DNA of 64,000 bases from Parvularcula sp964219355 (GCA_964219355.1 CAXPOZ010000001.1:1054001-1118000), one strand, 5' to 3'; shown: positions 44,069 through 53,622, counted from the first letter of the stretch. Made by a program: numbers and translations. The notes: generated by a model not told the origin, from the sequence alone.

Positions 44069-45010
44069 TCATTTTGACATCAGGAAGGCGGCGAGAGCCG
44101 CCTTTTTTGTGGCCAGAATTTTGCGCGCCTGCGCATCGGTCACTTCTGTCAGGGTCACCTGATCGCCGGGACGGATTTGCCCCAGCCGATGACGGTCCGC
44201 GCGGATGATCTGGGCAATCCTTGGATAACCGCCAGTCGTCTGGGCATCCGCCGACAGGATGAAGGGATGCCCGCTGCCCGGACATTGCACCGTGCCCGGA
44301 AAGACCGGCGCGCTGAACGGGAGCCCTTTCTCACGGACCTCCAGCGGGTCATCGCTTACGAGTTCAATCCCCATACGGCTCATCTGCCGCCCTGCAAGGA
44401 AGGGCGCACCGAAGAGGCGGGCGCGGGACGCCGAGGACAGCCAGTCCGTTTCGGCAGAGGGAAGCGCCGGCAGAGACCAGCCTTCCGAGATGAAGGGCCG
44501 CAGCGAGGCCGGCACTGCAGCAGGTTCGGCATTGGCGTCGGTTCCTGCAATGACGAGTTCATCGCCCGCCTTCAGGGCTCGGCCCTGATATCCGCCAAAA
44601 CCTGCGGGCAGATAGGTCGAACAGGAGCCCAGAAACTGATCTGCCTTCAGACCACCGCGTACAGCAAGATAGACCCGCGCGCCTTTCGTGGCCGGGCCGA
44701 TACGGATATCGCGCCGTCCCCGCCCGATATTGATCGGCGCCCATGGCGAGACTTTGAGCCCGTTTACGGTGATGTCCGCCTCGGCGCCGCCGACCGCGAG
44801 CGTCAGCGGTCCATCAAGCGCCGCGGCAAAGCCGCCATAAGTGATCTCAAGAAGCGCCGCATCGGGACGATTGCCTGCCGCCCGATTGACGAGCGCAGCG
44901 GATATTTCATCCGCAGGCCCCGATATCGGCACGCCCTTGTGACGCAGGCCCCGCCGGGCGCCTGCCTGGATTGTCGTCTGAATGCCGGGTTCGCTGATGA
45001 AAAGTGTCAT
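44069..45010 (-). CDS. pxpC: 5-oxoprolinase subunit PxpC
   Basis: 313 residues of the biotin-dependent carboxyltransferase-like family. GLRHKGVPISGPADEIS at the N-terminus and GIELVSDDPLEV, SGHPFILSADAQTTGGYP in the second half are PxpC blocks. With PxpA and PxpB it hydrolyses 5-oxoproline to glutamate using ATP. Order of transcription is pxpA-pxpB-pxpC with 4-base overlaps. Its C-terminal codons contain the DUF3576 terminator. Confidence 0.95.
   Translation of the reverse strand: MTLFISEPGIQTTIQAGARRGLRHKGVPISGPADEISAALVNRAAGNRPDAALLEITYGGFAAALDGPLTLAVGGAEADITVNGLKVSPWAPINIGRGRRDIRIGPATKGARVYLAVRGGLKADQFLGSCSTYLPAGFGGYQGRALKAGDELVIAGTDANAEPAAVPASLRPFISEGWSLPALPSAETDWLSSASRARLFGAPFLAGRQMSRMGIELVSDDPLEVREKGLPFSAPVFPGTVQCPGSGHPFILSADAQTTGGYPRIAQIIRADRHRLGQIRPGDQVTLTEVTDAQARKILATKKAALAAFLMSK
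44085..44108 (+). terminator. Intrinsic terminator of the DUF3576 gene, inside pxpC
   Basis: AAGGCGGC (44085-44092), loop GAGA, GCCGCCTT (44097-44104), then T-tract to 44108. It points away from DUF3576. It lies wholly inside the 3' coding end of the convergent pxpC gene (44069-45010), where it encodes the KKAALAAF segment. Confidence 0.85.
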
Positions 45011-45630
45011 CGAGCGGCCTCGAACCGGATCTTCATGCCGGGGACAAGGCGGAAAGGATCCTCTTTATCAAGATCAAATAGCGGGAAATCCGTCCGCCCG
45101 ATGATCGGCCAGCCGCCGGGACCGGCAAGCGCATAGATGCAGGAGAAGCCTGTGATGGCGCCTACAGACCCCGCCGGAACGTGCGGGCGCGGCGTCTCCA
45201 GCCGTCCCGCTGTCACGCAGCCATCTAGCCCGCCGAGATAAGCGAACCCCGGTGTGAACCCCATCATCTCAACGGGGTAGTCTCGCGCACCATGCAGTTT
45301 GATGAACTCCGCAACCGATAGCCCGGCAGAGGCCGCGACCAGCTCAATGTCGGGGCCGTCTTTGCCGCCATAATGAACCGGCACGACAAGTGTTTCGGCT
45401 TCACCAGCCGCTCCCTCGACCGCATCGCGTTTCGCATTCGTCAATAGGGTGAGCACATCTGCTGCTTCGATGGAAAGGGGGTCGAACTGGACTGTCACCG
45501 CCCGCATGGTTGGCACGATCTCTTCGAAACTGCCGCTTTCGCGCAGGAGGTCCGCAACTGCCCGCGCAGCGGCGCTATCAGTAACGGCCAGCTCCGCCAG
45601 ATCATCGCCGATCATCCTTGCCCGCATCAT
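45007..45630 (-). CDS. pxpB: 5-oxoprolinase subunit PxpB
   Basis: 207 residues. HYGGKDGPDIELVAASAGLS and MGFTPGFAYLGGLD are the PxpB/KipI signatures. It pairs with PxpC to form the ATP-using part of the oxoprolinase. The first codons (MMRARM) allow alternative starts. It overlaps pxpA and pxpC by 4 bases each. Confidence 0.95.
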   Translation of the reverse strand: MMRARMIGDDLAELAVTDSAAARAVADLLRESGSFEEIVPTMRAVTVQFDPLSIEAADVLTLLTNAKRDAVEGAAGEAETLVVPVHYGGKDGPDIELVAASAGLSVAEFIKLHGARDYPVEMMGFTPGFAYLGGLDGCVTAGRLETPRPHVPAGSVGAITGFSCIYALAGPGGWPIIGRTDFPLFDLDKEDPFRLVPGMKIRFEAAR

Positions 45631-46376
45631 GGGGTCGCCGCCCTGACGGCCAGCCCGTCACGTTCCAGCGCGGCGCGGATCGCCTTTGCGCTGTTGAGCG
45701 CGCCGGGCGTATCGCCATGAACGCAGATCGTCTCGACGGGGATCGTGATGTCATCGCCCTTCGCCGTTGCCACGGGACGACCCTTTGCGAGTGCCAAGGC
45801 TTGCGCGATACGGCAGCTTTCCGCCTCGATCACCGCCCCCTCTTCCGATCGCGGCAATAGAAACCCATCCTCCGTATAGACACGGTCTGCAAACCCCTCG
45901 GCAATGAAGGGATGGCCAGCCGCATGCGCGGCCTGCTCAAGCTCTGAATTGGCAAGCCCTACAAGCGCGGCGTCCGGTAATACCTTCCGAATGGCGGCCA
46001 GCACGACCGCTGCCAGCGCCGGGTCGCGTGCGGCATCATTATAAAGCGCGCCATGAGGTTTGACGTGATGGATCGTCACGCCCTCCTCCGCTGCAAAACC
46101 GGCAAGATTCGCAATTTGCATCGAGAGAGACTCCAGTAGCGCCTCAGGCTCCACCGCCATCGACCGCCGCCCGAAATGCTCCTTGTCCGGATAGGAAGGG
46201 TGCGCGCCCGCCGCCACACCATGCAGCTTGGCCAGTCGCAGGGCCGTACGCATCGACATCTCATCCCCGGCATGGCCGCCACAGGCGATATTGGCGCTGG
46301 AGATCACCTCCATCAGCCCTTCATCATCGCCGCAGCCTTCGCCGAGATCGGCATTCAAATCGATCGTTCTTGTCAT
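45627..46376 (-). CDS. pxpA: 5-oxoprolinase subunit PxpA
   Basis: 249 residues from the ATG at 46376; the start MTRTIDLNADLGEGCG fits the family, and the in-frame codon at 46394 is unneeded. LamB/YcsF blocks include IACGGHAGDEMSM and HVKPHGALYN. It is first of the coupled pxpABC operon, which converts 5-oxoproline from glutathione, peptide and pyroglutamyl breakdown into glutamate. Confidence 0.95.
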   Translation of the reverse strand: MTRTIDLNADLGEGCGDDEGLMEVISSANIACGGHAGDEMSMRTALRLAKLHGVAAGAHPSYPDKEHFGRRSMAVEPEALLESLSMQIANLAGFAAEEGVTIHHVKPHGALYNDAARDPALAAVVLAAIRKVLPDAALVGLANSELEQAAHAAGHPFIAEGFADRVYTEDGFLLPRSEEGAVIEAESCRIAQALALAKGRPVATAKGDDITIPVETICVHGDTPGALNSAKAIRAALERDGLAVRAATP

Positions 46377-46509
46377 GGACCTAAAGTGACGCATTTGGCC
46401 TTATGGCTCAAACACCAAAGCCAGCCTCCCATCCTCAATCCACCCACGACTTGCAGCCACCTCCGCTCCAGCGCAAAGTTGGCAATCACCCGCGAAGATT
46501 AAAGCCCCC

Positions 46510-47202
46510 ATGTCCGACGAAAAACCCGCTCATCATTTCCGCTATTACGATCTGGCGCTCGGCGCCTTCGTCGCCGTTCTTCTGTGCTCGAACCTGATCG
46601 GGGCAGCCAAGATCGCCGATGTCTTCGGCGCGACCTTCGGCGCCGGGATCCTGTTCTTTCCGCTGTCATATGTGCTGGGCGACATCCTGACCGAAGTCTA
46701 CGGTTATTCCGGTGCGCGCCGGGCCGTCTGGGCCGGGTTTGCCGCCAACCTCTTCGCTGTCTTCATGGCATTCGCGGTGGTCAGCCTGCCGCCTGCTGAG
46801 GATTGGGGCGGACAGGAACATTACGCCTATGTCTTCGGGCAGACGCCCCGCATCGTTCTTGCCTCTCTCATCGCCTTCTGGGCGGGGGAATTCGCCAATG
46901 CCTATGTCATGGCGGAGATGAAGCTGATGAGCGAAGGCAAACATCTCTGGCAACGGACGATTGGCTCGACCGTCGTCGGTCAGGGGATCGACAGCCTGAT
47001 CTTCTATCCGGTCGCTTTCTTAGGCGTCTGGTCGATCAGCCAGATCCTGCAGGTGATGATGCTGAACTATGTCCTGAAAGTCGTGTGGGAAGCGATCCTG
47101 ACCCCCGTCACCTATTACGTGATCGGACGGCTGAAAAAGGCCGAAGGGGTCGAGATCTTTGACCGCGGCACGAATTTCTCCCCCTTCTCCCTGAAGAAGT
47201 AA
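46510..47202 (+). CDS. yhhQ: Queuosine precursor transporter
   Basis: 230 residues with about six membrane helices. FFPLSYVLGDILTEVYGYSGARRAVW is the family block (DILTEVYG). It imports queuosine precursors such as preQ0 or preQ1 to supply tRNA modification. I looked for a preQ1 riboswitch in the 115 bases upstream and did not see one. It is convergent with the acetylesterase gene, 21 bases apart. Confidence 0.93.
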   Translation: MSDEKPAHHFRYYDLALGAFVAVLLCSNLIGAAKIADVFGATFGAGILFFPLSYVLGDILTEVYGYSGARRAVWAGFAANLFAVFMAFAVVSLPPAEDWGGQEHYAYVFGQTPRIVLASLIAFWAGEFANAYVMAEMKLMSEGKHLWQRTIGSTVVGQGIDSLIFYPVAFLGVWSISQILQVMMLNYVLKVVWEAILTPVTYYVIGRLKKAEGVEIFDRGTNFSPFSLKK

Positions 47203-47223
47203 TCCGTGCCGCGATAGTTACCC

Positions 47224-49173
47224 CTATTCGACGGTCAACTCGAACGGCACTGCCGGTTCGCCATCCTCGCCGAACAGTGTGCAGACCGGGGCATCGCCCC
47301 AGCAATAGCGGATCGTCTGTGCCTCGGTTGAGGATGGGATCGTGACGTCCACGGTCTTTTCATCCCGCAAGGTGGCCATCGCAGGCTCGCAACCCTCGGC
47401 ACCGCAAACGGCGAAGGGCCCGGCCATGCCGCCCGCCGCCATCAGCCCACCGCCGATACGATCGAAGCTGACCTCAATCGTCCGGCGACGACGGCGCTCG
47501 GCTTTCAGCGGCACGGGGCCGCCGGCCTCGATATCCTGTCCGTAGACGGTCTCTCGGATCCAGTCGGCCATGCGCTGGCCCACCACCTGCTTATTCGGTG
47601 GGTGGATGTCCCAGCGGTCGCCCGCATCAATCAGCACAACGAGTTCCATATTCGGGTCCGCAAGCGCTGCCTGACGCTGGGCTTCGCGCAAAGTGGACCA
47701 GTTCGAGTCTCCGCCGCCATGGCTGAGCCCGCCGAAATTCGGCAGCTGGGCGATAAAGACCGGCAAGTCCGCCACGCCCGACTGCTCACGCCAGCTTTCG
47801 GCGAGCGCGATCAGCTGGTCGTCATAAATCGCGGCGCGGTCATCGGCGTTCGATTCCCCCTGATACCACAGGGCGGCCTTGTATTTCGTCGGCCCCAGGG
47901 GCGCGATCATGCCATTGCCGATGGTCGTCAGACCACTGACCGACTCCCATGGCCCACGCGGCGGGGAGCCAATGCCGTCCGGGCTGAACCAGAATTTGAA
48001 ATCCGAAACCGGCACTTTTTTGCCCGATGCCATCTCAATGGAGATAACATCTTCCGGACCCGTCATACCGCCTGCGCCCCAGCTGTTATAAACGCCGGAG
48101 ATGATGACATTCTCGCCTTCGGTTAGCACCCCTTCGGGGATGTCATAGCTGCGCGGATCGCCCCAGCCGAAAGTCGTGCCGACAAAGGTGCCGTTGATCC
48201 AAGTATAGTCGACATCATCCGCCGGGCCGAGGCGCAAGATCTCCGCCTTCTCTGCCTGTGCATCAGTCAGGGTCGCCGTGCCGCGATACCAGATGAGCCC
48301 GGTCTTGCCGGCGAGGTTCTCTGACGCCCAATCGGTATAGCTGCCCAATCCTTCGGGCGCGTCTTTCCACGCAACTTCGTCCGCCCCCGTCGCATAGGGC
48401 ACGGGGCCCTCAGGCATCGCGCCATTCCACCAGTTGTCGAACTTACCGCCGATCTTCAGTGATGCGACATGCGGGCTCTCCCCATATTCCGCGAGCAGTG
48501 CGAGGTCTGCTTCATTGCCGCCGAGCCTTTCGAGCTTGGCCTTGGGCAGCCACGCCTCAATCTGGCTGCCGCCCCATGAGGAGTTGATGAGCCCGATGGC
48601 GAGCCCGGCAGGCAGATGCGGTTTCAGGTCGCGCGCCGTGAAATAGCAGACAGCCGAGAAATGCCCGGCGGTTTCCGGCGTTGCCTTTTGCCAACTCGCA
48701 TCCGCTGACATCTCCATCGTCGGTTCGGGAAGATAAGCCTTCGGCACGGTGAAATGCCGGATCAGCGGGTCATTCGCCGCGCCAACCTCACGCCCTGCAT
48801 TGAGCGCACGGGAGACGGGGAATTCCATATTCGACTGGCCCGAGCAGAGGAGCACATCGCCGACCATGACATCTTCAAGCGTCACCCGGTCGCGGCCTTC
48901 GCTGACCGTCAGCTCGAAGGGTCCGCTGGCATTTTGTGAGCTGAGATCGACACGGAAGCGGCCATCTTCACCCGCCGTCGCGGTGCCGCTGGCCGCTTCG
49001 CCGAGCGAAACCGTGACCTCGGCCCCTGGCGTGGCCGTGCCCCAGACGGGGATCGGCTCCCCGCGCTGAACCACCATGGAATCAGAGAAAATCGGCGCCA
49101 GCTCCGGCGCAGCCTGCGCCACAGAGAACAGGCTGCCCAGAATGGCGGCACTCGCAAGCAAGGTCTGTTTCAT
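47224..49173 (-). CDS. Exported sialate O-acetylesterase-family SGNH hydrolase
   Basis: 649 residues with a signal peptide ending VAQAA. The nucleophile Ser is in LCSGQSNMEFP; WYQGESNADD is the third block and DRWDIHPPNKQVVG carries the Asp/His pair. A central beta-sandwich insertion of about 150 residues (GLIWYRGTATLTD ... YNSWGAGGMTGPED) is typical of this family. It removes acetyl groups from sialic acids or plant/algal glycans such as xylan. A LacI-type operator lies 38 bases upstream. Confidence 0.92.
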   Translation of the reverse strand: MKQTLLASAAILGSLFSVAQAAPELAPIFSDSMVVQRGEPIPVWGTATPGAEVTVSLGEAASGTATAGEDGRFRVDLSSQNASGPFELTVSEGRDRVTLEDVMVGDVLLCSGQSNMEFPVSRALNAGREVGAANDPLIRHFTVPKAYLPEPTMEMSADASWQKATPETAGHFSAVCYFTARDLKPHLPAGLAIGLINSSWGGSQIEAWLPKAKLERLGGNEADLALLAEYGESPHVASLKIGGKFDNWWNGAMPEGPVPYATGADEVAWKDAPEGLGSYTDWASENLAGKTGLIWYRGTATLTDAQAEKAEILRLGPADDVDYTWINGTFVGTTFGWGDPRSYDIPEGVLTEGENVIISGVYNSWGAGGMTGPEDVISIEMASGKKVPVSDFKFWFSPDGIGSPPRGPWESVSGLTTIGNGMIAPLGPTKYKAALWYQGESNADDRAAIYDDQLIALAESWREQSGVADLPVFIAQLPNFGGLSHGGGDSNWSTLREAQRQAALADPNMELVVLIDAGDRWDIHPPNKQVVGQRMADWIRETVYGQDIEAGGPVPLKAERRRRRTIEVSFDRIGGGLMAAGGMAGPFAVCGAEGCEPAMATLRDEKTVDVTIPSSTEAQTIRYCWGDAPVCTLFGEDGEPAVPFELTVE

Positions 49174-49210
49174 CGCTTTTCCCTCCCATGGGTGTTTTGT
49201 GTTTGCGCAT

Positions 49211-49224
49211 TGGTAGCGCTATCA
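49211..49224. promoter_or_regulatory. LacI-type operator upstream of the acetylesterase
   Basis: TGGTAGCGCTATCA is a 14-bp palindrome with a central CG (AGCGCT) and a single mismatched pair (G49213/T49222). It is close in form to the xylose boxes of Caulobacter as I remember them. It lies 38 bases before the acetylesterase ATG and 108 bases before leuS, so it most likely controls the acetylesterase. Confidence 0.65.
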
Positions 49225-49331
49225 GCGGGAAAATTCCAATGCCGCGGCTCAGTCCCTTGCCGCGCCCCGCGCCCCGCGCCACAAGGCGGGCTCCGCATGA
49301 ACTGAACGACGAAAAGAGAAGAATTTCCAGC

Positions 49332-51920
49332 ATGGCCAAATACGCCTTCAGAGCCGCCGAAGAGAAATGGCAGAAAGCATGGGAGGAGGCCGACGCCTTC
49401 CGCGCCGAGCTATCCGGCGACCGGCCGAAATACTACGTGCTCGAAATGTTTCCCTATCCGTCGGGCAAGATCCATATCGGCCATGTCCGCAACTATGCCA
49501 TGGGCGATGTGATCGCGCGGTTCAAACGCGCGCGCGGCCATGATGTTCTGCACCCGATGGGTTTTGATGCCTTCGGCATGCCGGCGGAAAATGCCGCAAT
49601 GCAGACCGGCAAACATCCGGGCGAATGGACCTATTCGAACATGGATGTGATGCGGGACCAGCTTAAACGCATCGGGTTCTCGTTCGACTGGAGCCGTGAT
49701 CTCGCCACCTGCGATGTCGATTATTATGGCCAGCAGCAGCGGCTGTTCCTTGAGTTCCTCGAAAAGGGCTTCATCGACCGGCAGGAAGCCCAAGTGAACT
49801 GGGACCCCGTCGACATGACGGTGCTCGCCAATGAGCAGGTGATCGACGGCAAGGGCTGGCGCTCCGGTGCGCCCGTGGAACGCCGTACACTGAATCAGTG
49901 GTTCTTCAAGATCGTGGAGCGCGCGGATGATCTCCTCGCCGCGCTTGATGATGGCCGTCTTGATGGCTGGCCCGCCCACGTCAAGGAGATGCAGCGTAAC
50001 TGGATCGGCAAGTCCAAGGGCCTGCAGATGAGCTTTCCGCTCAATGGCGACGGCCTGCCGAATTCGTGGCTGGAGATTTACACGACCCGGCCGGACACAC
50101 TTTACGGCGCAAGCTTCCTTGGCGTCTCCCCGGATCATCCGCTGGCGAAGCATTTTGCGAAGTCGGATCCTGATCTCGAGAAATTCATTCAGGAATGCCA
50201 GGCCGCCGGCACCTCTGAAGAGGCGATCGAAAAGGCCGAGAAGAAAGGCTATCGCCTGCCCGTCACCGGCAAGCATCCTTTCGATGATCGTGAACTGCCG
50301 GTCTTTGTCGCGAACTTCATTCTCTCGACCTACGGTACGGGCGCGATCTTTGCCTGCCCGGCGCATGACCAGCGCGACCTCGATTTTGCGCGGAAGTATG
50401 ATCTGAGCGTTATTCCGGTCGTCCTGCCGACGGGTACGGATGAAGAGGGTTATGATGTCGCGGATGAGGCCTATGTCGGCCCCGGCACGATGATCAATTC
50501 AGGCTTCATGGACGGCATGAAGGCCGAAGAGGCCCTGCCCGCCGCGATCGCCAGAATCGAAGAGATGGGCTGGGGCAAAGGGACCACGAATTACCGCCTG
50601 CGGAACTGGGGGATTTCTCGCCAGCGCTATTGGGGCTGTCCGATCCCGGTCATTCATTGCGAGAAATGCGATATCGTCCCTGTCCCTGCGGATCAATTGC
50701 CGGTCGAATTGCCGAAAGTTCCCGCCGAAGCCTTCAAGGAGCCGGGCAATCCTCTTGATAAGGATTATGCCAAGGATTGGCGCGAGACGACCTGTCCCAA
50801 ATGCGGCGGCGCGGCACGGCGCGAAACCGACACGATGGACACCTTCGTTGACTCTTCATGGTATTTCGCACGGTTTGCCAGCCAGCCCGGCGATAAGCCA
50901 GTCGATGCGAAAGAGGCGAGCCGCTGGCTGCCCGTCGATCAGTATATTGGCGGCATCGAGCACGCGATCCTGCACCTTCTCTATGCGCGCTATTTTGCGC
51001 GCAACATGAAGGATTGCGGTTATCTCGATACGGATGAGCCCTTCGCCCGACTCTTCACACAAGGCATGGTCACGCATGCAACGTATAAGGACGCAGAAGG
51101 CAATTGGCGGACACCCGAAGAGGTCGAAGTTAAGGGCAGCAAGGCATTCCTGATCGATGGCGGCAGCGAGATCGCAATAGGCCCCATCGAGAAAATGTCC
51201 AAGTCCAAGAAGAATGTCGTCTCGCCAGAAGAGATGGCCGACACCTATGGCGCCGATGCGATCCGGTTCTTTGTCCTCTCCGACTCCCCGCCCGAACGCG
51301 ATGTCGAGTGGACGACCGCCGGCGCGGAAGGCGCCTGGCGCTTTGCCAACCGGGTCTATGACCTCGTCGCTGGCTTCCCCGGCGCAGCAAAAGGCGCCCC
51401 GGCAAGCTGCCCTGCGGACCTGCCCGGTGATCTGGTCGAACGCCGCCGCGCGGTGCATGGCGCGATTGCGAGCATCACGGAAGATATCGAAGAGTTCCGC
51501 TTTAACAAGGCAATTGCCCGGCTCTATGAACTGCTCGGGCACCTCAAGGGCCTCAGCGTGTCGGATGACGCCAATAAATTCGTAACCGCCGAGGCGCTGT
51601 CGGCGCTGACCTGCATGGTCGCCCCCTTCATGCCGCACCTTGCCGAGGAATGCTGGGAGACGCTGGGCGGTGACGGCCTCTGCTGTAATGCCGACTGGCC
51701 GAAAGCCGAGGAAAGCCTGCTCGCGACCGACACCCAGACCCTGATGGTGCAGGTGCAGGGTAAGAAACGCGGTGAGCTGACCATCGCGAAAGACGCCGCG
51801 AACGCCGATATCGAGGCCGCCGCACTCGCAATGCCCGACGTCCAGCGCTTTACCGAGGGCAAGAATGTGCGCAAAGTGATCGTGGTGCCCGGACGCATCG
51901 TCAACATCGTGGTGGGATAA
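49332..51920 (+). CDS. leuS: Leucyl-tRNA synthetase
   Basis: 862 residues from the ATG at 49332; a longer in-frame extension to 49188 lacks family likeness. The HIGH motif is PYPSGKIHIGHVRNYAMGD (HIGH about 50), the KMSKS motif is EKMSKSKKNV, and the editing domain (about 230-420) contains STYGTGAIFACPAHDQRD. It charges leucine onto tRNA. The stop TAA shares a base with the lptE start. Confidence 0.98.
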   Translation: MAKYAFRAAEEKWQKAWEEADAFRAELSGDRPKYYVLEMFPYPSGKIHIGHVRNYAMGDVIARFKRARGHDVLHPMGFDAFGMPAENAAMQTGKHPGEWTYSNMDVMRDQLKRIGFSFDWSRDLATCDVDYYGQQQRLFLEFLEKGFIDRQEAQVNWDPVDMTVLANEQVIDGKGWRSGAPVERRTLNQWFFKIVERADDLLAALDDGRLDGWPAHVKEMQRNWIGKSKGLQMSFPLNGDGLPNSWLEIYTTRPDTLYGASFLGVSPDHPLAKHFAKSDPDLEKFIQECQAAGTSEEAIEKAEKKGYRLPVTGKHPFDDRELPVFVANFILSTYGTGAIFACPAHDQRDLDFARKYDLSVIPVVLPTGTDEEGYDVADEAYVGPGTMINSGFMDGMKAEEALPAAIARIEEMGWGKGTTNYRLRNWGISRQRYWGCPIPVIHCEKCDIVPVPADQLPVELPKVPAEAFKEPGNPLDKDYAKDWRETTCPKCGGAARRETDTMDTFVDSSWYFARFASQPGDKPVDAKEASRWLPVDQYIGGIEHAILHLLYARYFARNMKDCGYLDTDEPFARLFTQGMVTHATYKDAEGNWRTPEEVEVKGSKAFLIDGGSEIAIGPIEKMSKSKKNVVSPEEMADTYGADAIRFFVLSDSPPERDVEWTTAGAEGAWRFANRVYDLVAGFPGAAKGAPASCPADLPGDLVERRRAVHGAIASITEDIEEFRFNKAIARLYELLGHLKGLSVSDDANKFVTAEALSALTCMVAPFMPHLAEECWETLGGDGLCCNADWPKAEESLLATDTQTLMVQVQGKKRGELTIAKDAANADIEAAALAMPDVQRFTEGKNVRKVIVVPGRIVNIVVG

Positions 51921-52498
51921 TGCTGCGCCCTCTCCTCGCTGCCGCTCTTCTGATTTCTCTGCCCGCCTGCGGTTTCACGCCGCTTTATTCGACGGGCGGC
52001 GACAGTGCGGTGGCCGAGGGGCTGCGTTCGGTTGAGATCGCCGGGATCGAAGCCAATCCCGAGATCCAGCGGCTGGTCGGCCGCGAGCTGCGCGACCTGT
52101 TGCCCGAGCCAGCCGGTGGGGCACCGCGTTACGAATTGCTCGTCAGCCTTGAAGACCGCCGGGCCGCCACCGTCGTCCGGCGCTCTGCTGCCACGACGCG
52201 GTTTGATTACACGCTCTTTGGCTCCTACCGCCTGCGCGACACGGAGACCGGCAAGATCGTTCACCGCCAGAGCATTTCGGCGATGACAAGCTATGGCGTT
52301 GTCTCAAGCCAATATGCCTCGCTTGTCGGCCGCGAAGATGCCGCCCGCCGCGCCGCCGTTGAGATAGCCCGGCGCATCGAAACCGACATGGCGCTTTATC
52401 TGGCCGGTCGCCCGCCTGAGGCCAATGAGGTTGAGCTGCCGGATATTCTGGACGTGGACGGACGGTTTGACACCGGCACCCCGCCGCAGGGCCAATGA
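51920..52498 (+). CDS. lptE: LPS assembly lipoprotein LptE
   Basis: 192 residues. Signal peptide with lipobox LPAC, then GFTPLYSTGG, the hallmark of LptE after the lipid-modified Cys. LFGSYRLRDTETGKIV and ISAMTSYGVVSSQYA are typical of the alphaproteobacterial family. It plugs LptD in the outer membrane for LPS export. It overlaps leuS by one base and holA by 4. Confidence 0.92.
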   Translation: MLRPLLAAALLISLPACGFTPLYSTGGDSAVAEGLRSVEIAGIEANPEIQRLVGRELRDLLPEPAGGAPRYELLVSLEDRRAATVVRRSAATTRFDYTLFGSYRLRDTETGKIVHRQSISAMTSYGVVSSQYASLVGREDAARRAAVEIARRIETDMALYLAGRPPEANEVELPDILDVDGRFDTGTPPQGQ

Positions 52499-53556
52499 CC
52501 GCGATCAAGACAGGCGATATTGCCCGTTTCCTGAAAAGCAGGCCGCAGGGCACACATGTCGCCTTGTTTCACGGTCCCGATCAGGGCCTGGTCCGTGAAC
52601 GCGCAGCGCAACTTTCCAAACATGTGGTCGATGACCCCAATGACCCCTTCAACGCGGTCGAATTGGGCGAGGCGGATATCACCTCGACCGGGCAATTGGC
52701 CGATGAGGCGGCGGCGCTATCTTTCATGGGCGGGGAGCGGTTGATCCGTGTGCGCGGCAGCGGCGATCACGTGACCAAAGCCGTCAAACATCTCCTCAAG
52801 GCGCTGGAAAGTGATGAGCTGACCCCCAATGCGCTGGTCGTGATTGAGGCCGGGGAGCTGAAAAAGACGAGCGCCCTGCGCAAAGCCTGTGAAGCAAGCC
52901 GCACGGCGGCGGCCATTGCCTGTTATGCCGAAGACGGACAGGATCTGCTCGACACGCTGCGCTCAGCTCTCAAGGCCGAAGCCCTCGATATCGAGGAAGA
53001 GGCGCTGATGGCGCTGGCCAGCCGGTTGGGCGAGGATCGCGGCATCACCCGATCGGAGCTGGAAAAGCTGATCCTCTATAAAGGCACCAAGGCTCAGCGC
53101 GGTGAAGCCGCAACGGTGAGCACGGAGGATATCCGCGAGGCGCTGGCTGAGAGCACCTCCGATGCGACCTTTGAGATTATCGACCTTGCCCTTGGCGGGG
53201 AGACGAGCCGGCTGTCCGAAGCACTTTACCGTGCGCGCGGCGCCGGGGTCTCGCCGCTGGCGATCCTGCGCATCCTTCAGAACAAGCTTCTCCGCCTGCA
53301 GACAGTGCAGGAAGCAGTTGATCGCGGCACCGCCCGAGAGGCTGCCATCAAATCTCTGCGCCCGCCTGTCTTTTTCGGAGAGCAGCGCAGCTTCTCCCGC
53401 GCCCTCACCTCCTGGCCGCTGCCGCGCCTTCGGCAGGCCGTCAGGGATGTTTATATGACGGATCTTGATTCCAAGCGAACGGGTATGCCGCAGGCGGAGC
53501 TTGTCGAGCGGGCGCTGCTGCGCCTCTCCATGATGGCGGGACGCTCGCGTAGCTAA
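52495..53556 (+). CDS. holA: DNA polymerase III delta subunit
   Basis: 353 residues. It opens the sliding clamp as part of the clamp loader. The FHGPDQGLVRERAAQLS start and ALYRARGAGVSPLAILRILQNKLLRLQ near residue 240-266 are HolA blocks. It follows lptE in the usual leuS-lptE-holA order and ends near a terminator hairpin. Confidence 0.94.
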   Translation: MTAIKTGDIARFLKSRPQGTHVALFHGPDQGLVRERAAQLSKHVVDDPNDPFNAVELGEADITSTGQLADEAAALSFMGGERLIRVRGSGDHVTKAVKHLLKALESDELTPNALVVIEAGELKKTSALRKACEASRTAAAIACYAEDGQDLLDTLRSALKAEALDIEEEALMALASRLGEDRGITRSELEKLILYKGTKAQRGEAATVSTEDIREALAESTSDATFEIIDLALGGETSRLSEALYRARGAGVSPLAILRILQNKLLRLQTVQEAVDRGTAREAAIKSLRPPVFFGEQRSFSRALTSWPLPRLRQAVRDVYMTDLDSKRTGMPQAELVERALLRLSMMAGRSRS

Positions 53557-53571
53557 CACCCCACAGAAAAA

Positions 53572-53595
53572 GGGCCGGACGTTACCGTCCGGCCC
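53572..53595 (-). terminator. Hairpin terminator between holA and the M16 peptidase gene
   Basis: GGGCCGGACG (53572-53581), loop TTAC, CGTCCGGCCC (53586-53595). On the minus strand it is followed by TTTTTC, so it mainly terminates the peptidase gene; on the plus strand only TCTCTC follows, so holA termination is weaker. Confidence 0.85.
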
Positions 53596-53622
53596 TCTCT
53601 CAATTTGTGATCCCGTCGGGAT

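Noticed and set aside
46395..46509. Possible preQ1 riboswitch before yhhQ
   Set aside because: Considered because yhhQ genes sometimes have one, but no matching hairpin and A-rich tail pattern is present.
49410..50366. 318-codon minus-strand frame
   Set aside because: Antisense to leuS within its most conserved region.
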